Shown piece by piece: positions 6,461 through 7,852 of a stretch of 7,852 bases of DNA. The position numbers and the translations under genes were made by a program. The notes under the pieces were generated by a model, which did no database searches, was not told the origin of the DNA, and saw only the letters and a list, made by a program, of their open reading frames with translations. Within the stretch, counting starts at the first letter, position 1. Each line of letters starts with the position of its first letter. The stretch lies in NCBI GenBank assembly GCA_934454035.1, contig CAKSFY010000106.1, positions 1 to 7,852 on the forward strand, read 5' to 3'. The stretch comes from an uncultured Clostridia bacterium (GTDB lineage: Bacteria > Bacillota > Clostridia > UBA1381).

Positions 6461-7591
6461 TTATCTGACATATTTTCTTACTTCTTTTACGCAATTTGCT
6501 ATTTCCGCGGCAGTTTTTTCAATTTCTTCATCCGGTATCAAATCGGCAAAGCTTATTCTGATTGCTCCATTAATATCCTCAGCAGCTGCACCCATCGCCG
6601 TCAAAACATGACTTGGCATCGGCTTATTTGAAGAACATGCCGAGCCGGTTGAAACATATATTTCCTTTGCTTCAAGCATATGCAAAAGAATCTCGGCTTT
6701 AATGCCTGCAAACGAAGCATTTAATACATATCCGGTCTGAAATTCGTCCGAGCCGTTAAATTTAACATTTTCTACTTTATCGGATATTGCTTTTTTTAAT
6801 TTCTCACGCATTTTAAGCATATTTGAATTATCGGTATTAACTTCCCCGGCAGCAGCTCCGAAAGCTGCAATTCCGGGAACATTTTCTGTTCCCGAGCGCA
6901 AATCCTTTTGCTGTCCGCCGCCGTACAAAAGAGGCTTTATGCGCTCTGTCGCCGTATAGAGCGCACCGCAGCCTTTTATACCGTGAATCTTATGTGAGCT
7001 TAACGACATCATATCAATACCCCATTCTTCCGGCTTCAAAGGAATTTTCCCGAAAGCCTGAACGGCATCGACATGAAGCACTGCTTCCGAACCTTTATTC
7101 TTAATAATTTTTTTTATTTTGTCAATCGGCATTACTGTACCGACCTCGTTATTTGCTGCTATGACACTTACCAAAAGAGTATTATTGTCAATCTCATTTT
7201 CAAGCATATCCGTATCAATTCTGCCGCTTTCGTCAACATCTATATAGCTTACCGAAAAACCCTCTTTTTCAAGCTCGGCAAACGGAGAAAGCACTGACGG
7301 ATGTTCAACCTTTGTTGTAATAACATGATTCGCCCTTTTAAAGTTAGCCCGGCAATAACCGAGTATTGCCATATTATTTGATTCAGTTCCGCCTGATGTA
7401 AAGTATATTTGGTTTACATCAGTACCGAGCACATTTGCAATATTTTGTTTTGATTTTGTTACAATTTTCTCTGCCGCAAGTCCCAGCCGATGAAGACTTG
7501 ACGGATTTCCGAACGCTTCCAGCGCATAAGAAAAAGCCTCTATTGCCGCCTGCGACGGCTTTGTTGTTGACGCATTGTCAAGATAAATCAT
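6461..7591 (-). CDS. Cysteine desulfurase, NifS/IscS family (probable NifZ-type partner of ThiI)
   Basis: This is a PLP-dependent class V aminotransferase-fold enzyme that turns L-cysteine into alanine and an enzyme persulfide. At 376 residues it is full length. Visible landmarks are YLDNASTT (3-10), FTSGGTESNN (64-73), His97 in VEHPSV stacking on PLP, Asp175 in HVDAVQ, the PLP-binding Lys201 in SSHKIHG, RSGTENVPG (232-240) and the persulfide-forming Cys319 in STGSACSS on a mobile loop. The ATG has AGAGGA 8 bases upstream, overlapping the stop of the preceding gene. Position directly before a rhodanese-less thiI mirrors nifZ-thiI of B. subtilis, so dedicated sulfur delivery to ThiI is the best inference. 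A general Fe-S role is less likely, since no iscU/sufU-type scaffold is nearby, but is not excluded. I give no symbol because nifZ/iscS/nifS usage depends on the full genome. Confidence 0.93.
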   Translation of the reverse strand: MIYLDNASTTKPSQAAIEAFSYALEAFGNPSSLHRLGLAAEKIVTKSKQNIANVLGTDVNQIYFTSGGTESNNMAILGYCRANFKRANHVITTKVEHPSVLSPFAELEKEGFSVSYIDVDESGRIDTDMLENEIDNNTLLVSVIAANNEVGTVMPIDKIKKIIKNKGSEAVLHVDAVQAFGKIPLKPEEWGIDMMSLSSHKIHGIKGCGALYTATERIKPLLYGGGQQKDLRSGTENVPGIAAFGAAAGEVNTDNSNMLKMREKLKKAISDKVENVKFNGSDEFQTGYVLNASFAGIKAEILLHMLEAKEIYVSTGSACSSNKPMPSHVLTAMGAAAEDINGAIRISFADLIPDEEIEKTAAEIANCVKEVRKYVR

Positions 7592-7603
7592 TTTACATTT
7601 CCT

Positions 7604-7852
7604 CTAATCTGTACTCTTTATAATCAATCCCGTTCCCGACTTGATTTTTATTACACATTCATCGGAAAGCATTACATTGCTTACTCCTCTGCCCGTGCCA
7701 AAATACAAATCCTCGTCAAAAAGCGGATATTCAAGTTCCTTTGTGGTTACTCCCTTTAAATCGCCATTTATCGGAATGACAGAAATAATTGTCCCTTTTA
7801 TGCCTTTTATGACATTTTCATTTTTAGCCAGAAATATTTCACTGTATTCATC
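7604..7852 (-). CDS. thiN: Thiamine pyrophosphokinase, C-terminal part (partial)
   Basis: Only the last 82 residues are inside the window; the catalytic N-terminal domain lies beyond the right edge. The visible part resembles the beta-rich vitamin-B1-binding domain of thiamine pyrophosphokinase, which converts thiamine and ATP to thiamine diphosphate and AMP. Matching landmarks are SVIPINGDLKGVTTKELEYP followed by LYFGTGRGVSN and a final GLIIKSTD. These fit the family pattern of a KG-T-T--L-YPL turn, a G-S-G-SN segment and a hydrophobic C-terminal strand. The assignment rests on motif memory over a short region, so it is less secure than the others. The TAG stop is 12 bases before the desulfurase start and overlaps its ribosome binding site, so the genes form one operon. 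A link to thiamine metabolism is consistent with thiI two genes downstream. Confidence 0.78.
   Translation of the reverse strand, partial: DEYSEIFLAKNENVIKGIKGTIISVIPINGDLKGVTTKELEYPLFDEDLYFGTGRGVSNVMLSDECVIKIKSGTGLIIKSTD

Noticed and set aside
6874..6894. Perfect inverted repeat CGGGAAC/GTTCCCG around 7 bases, resembling an operator or SOS-like site
   Set aside because: It lies inside the desulfurase gene over the conserved SGTENVPG codons, the spacing is 7 rather than 4, and no promoter is nearby. Codon constraint and chance explain it.
1..7852. Search for CRISPR arrays, insertion sequences, tRNA/rRNA genes, attachment sites, frameshifts or foreign-composition genes
   Set aside because: No direct-repeat arrays, transposase motifs, RNA-gene sequences or broken genes were seen. 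All complete genes have normal family lengths and similar base composition, so no hidden mobile or defence system can be supported here.

Overview
This window is a stretch of low-GC, A/T-rich bacterial chromosome. Strong AGGAG-type ribosome binding sites, an HPr with the Firmicutes-type Ser46 phosphorylation site, a ThiI without a rhodanese domain next to a dedicated cysteine desulfurase, and the cinA-recA pairing all point to a Firmicute, most likely a member of the Clostridia. I cannot name a genus. Every gene I can support lies on the minus strand, so the biological reading order runs from high to low coordinates. Coding density is very high, there is no gene-free stretch longer than about 170 bases, and I see no mobile element, CRISPR array, tRNA or rRNA.

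Region 1 (7852 to 4022) looks like one tightly packed transcription unit: the C-terminal end of a thiamine pyrophosphokinase (cut by the window edge), a NifZ/IscS-type cysteine desulfurase, ThiI and CinA. The gaps are only 12, 12 and 15 bases, and each start has a Shine-Dalgarno sequence at or beside the upstream stop codon. The desulfurase probably passes sulfur to ThiI for 4-thiouridine in tRNA (and possibly for the thiamine thiazole). The kinase activates thiamine, and CinA recycles pyridine nucleotides.

Region 2 (4021 to 2875) is recA. It has its own near-consensus promoter in the 76-base gap after cinA and only a degenerate SOS-like dyad. Region 3 (2874 to 2391) is an isolated single-gene unit for the phosphocarrier HPr, with its own promoter, a strong ribosome binding site and a clear intrinsic terminator. 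Region 4 (2377 to 1) holds uvrC (excinuclease subunit C) and, two bases after its stop, a translationally coupled laccase-domain gene (pgeF/yfiH/ylmD family) that starts with TTG and runs off the left edge.

The content is core housekeeping: thiamine and tRNA sulfur metabolism, NAD salvage, recombination and excision repair, PTS/carbon signalling and cell-wall or nucleoside clean-up. I found no convincing undescribed system. The points worth a second look concern start codons, regulatory sites and gene arrangement.
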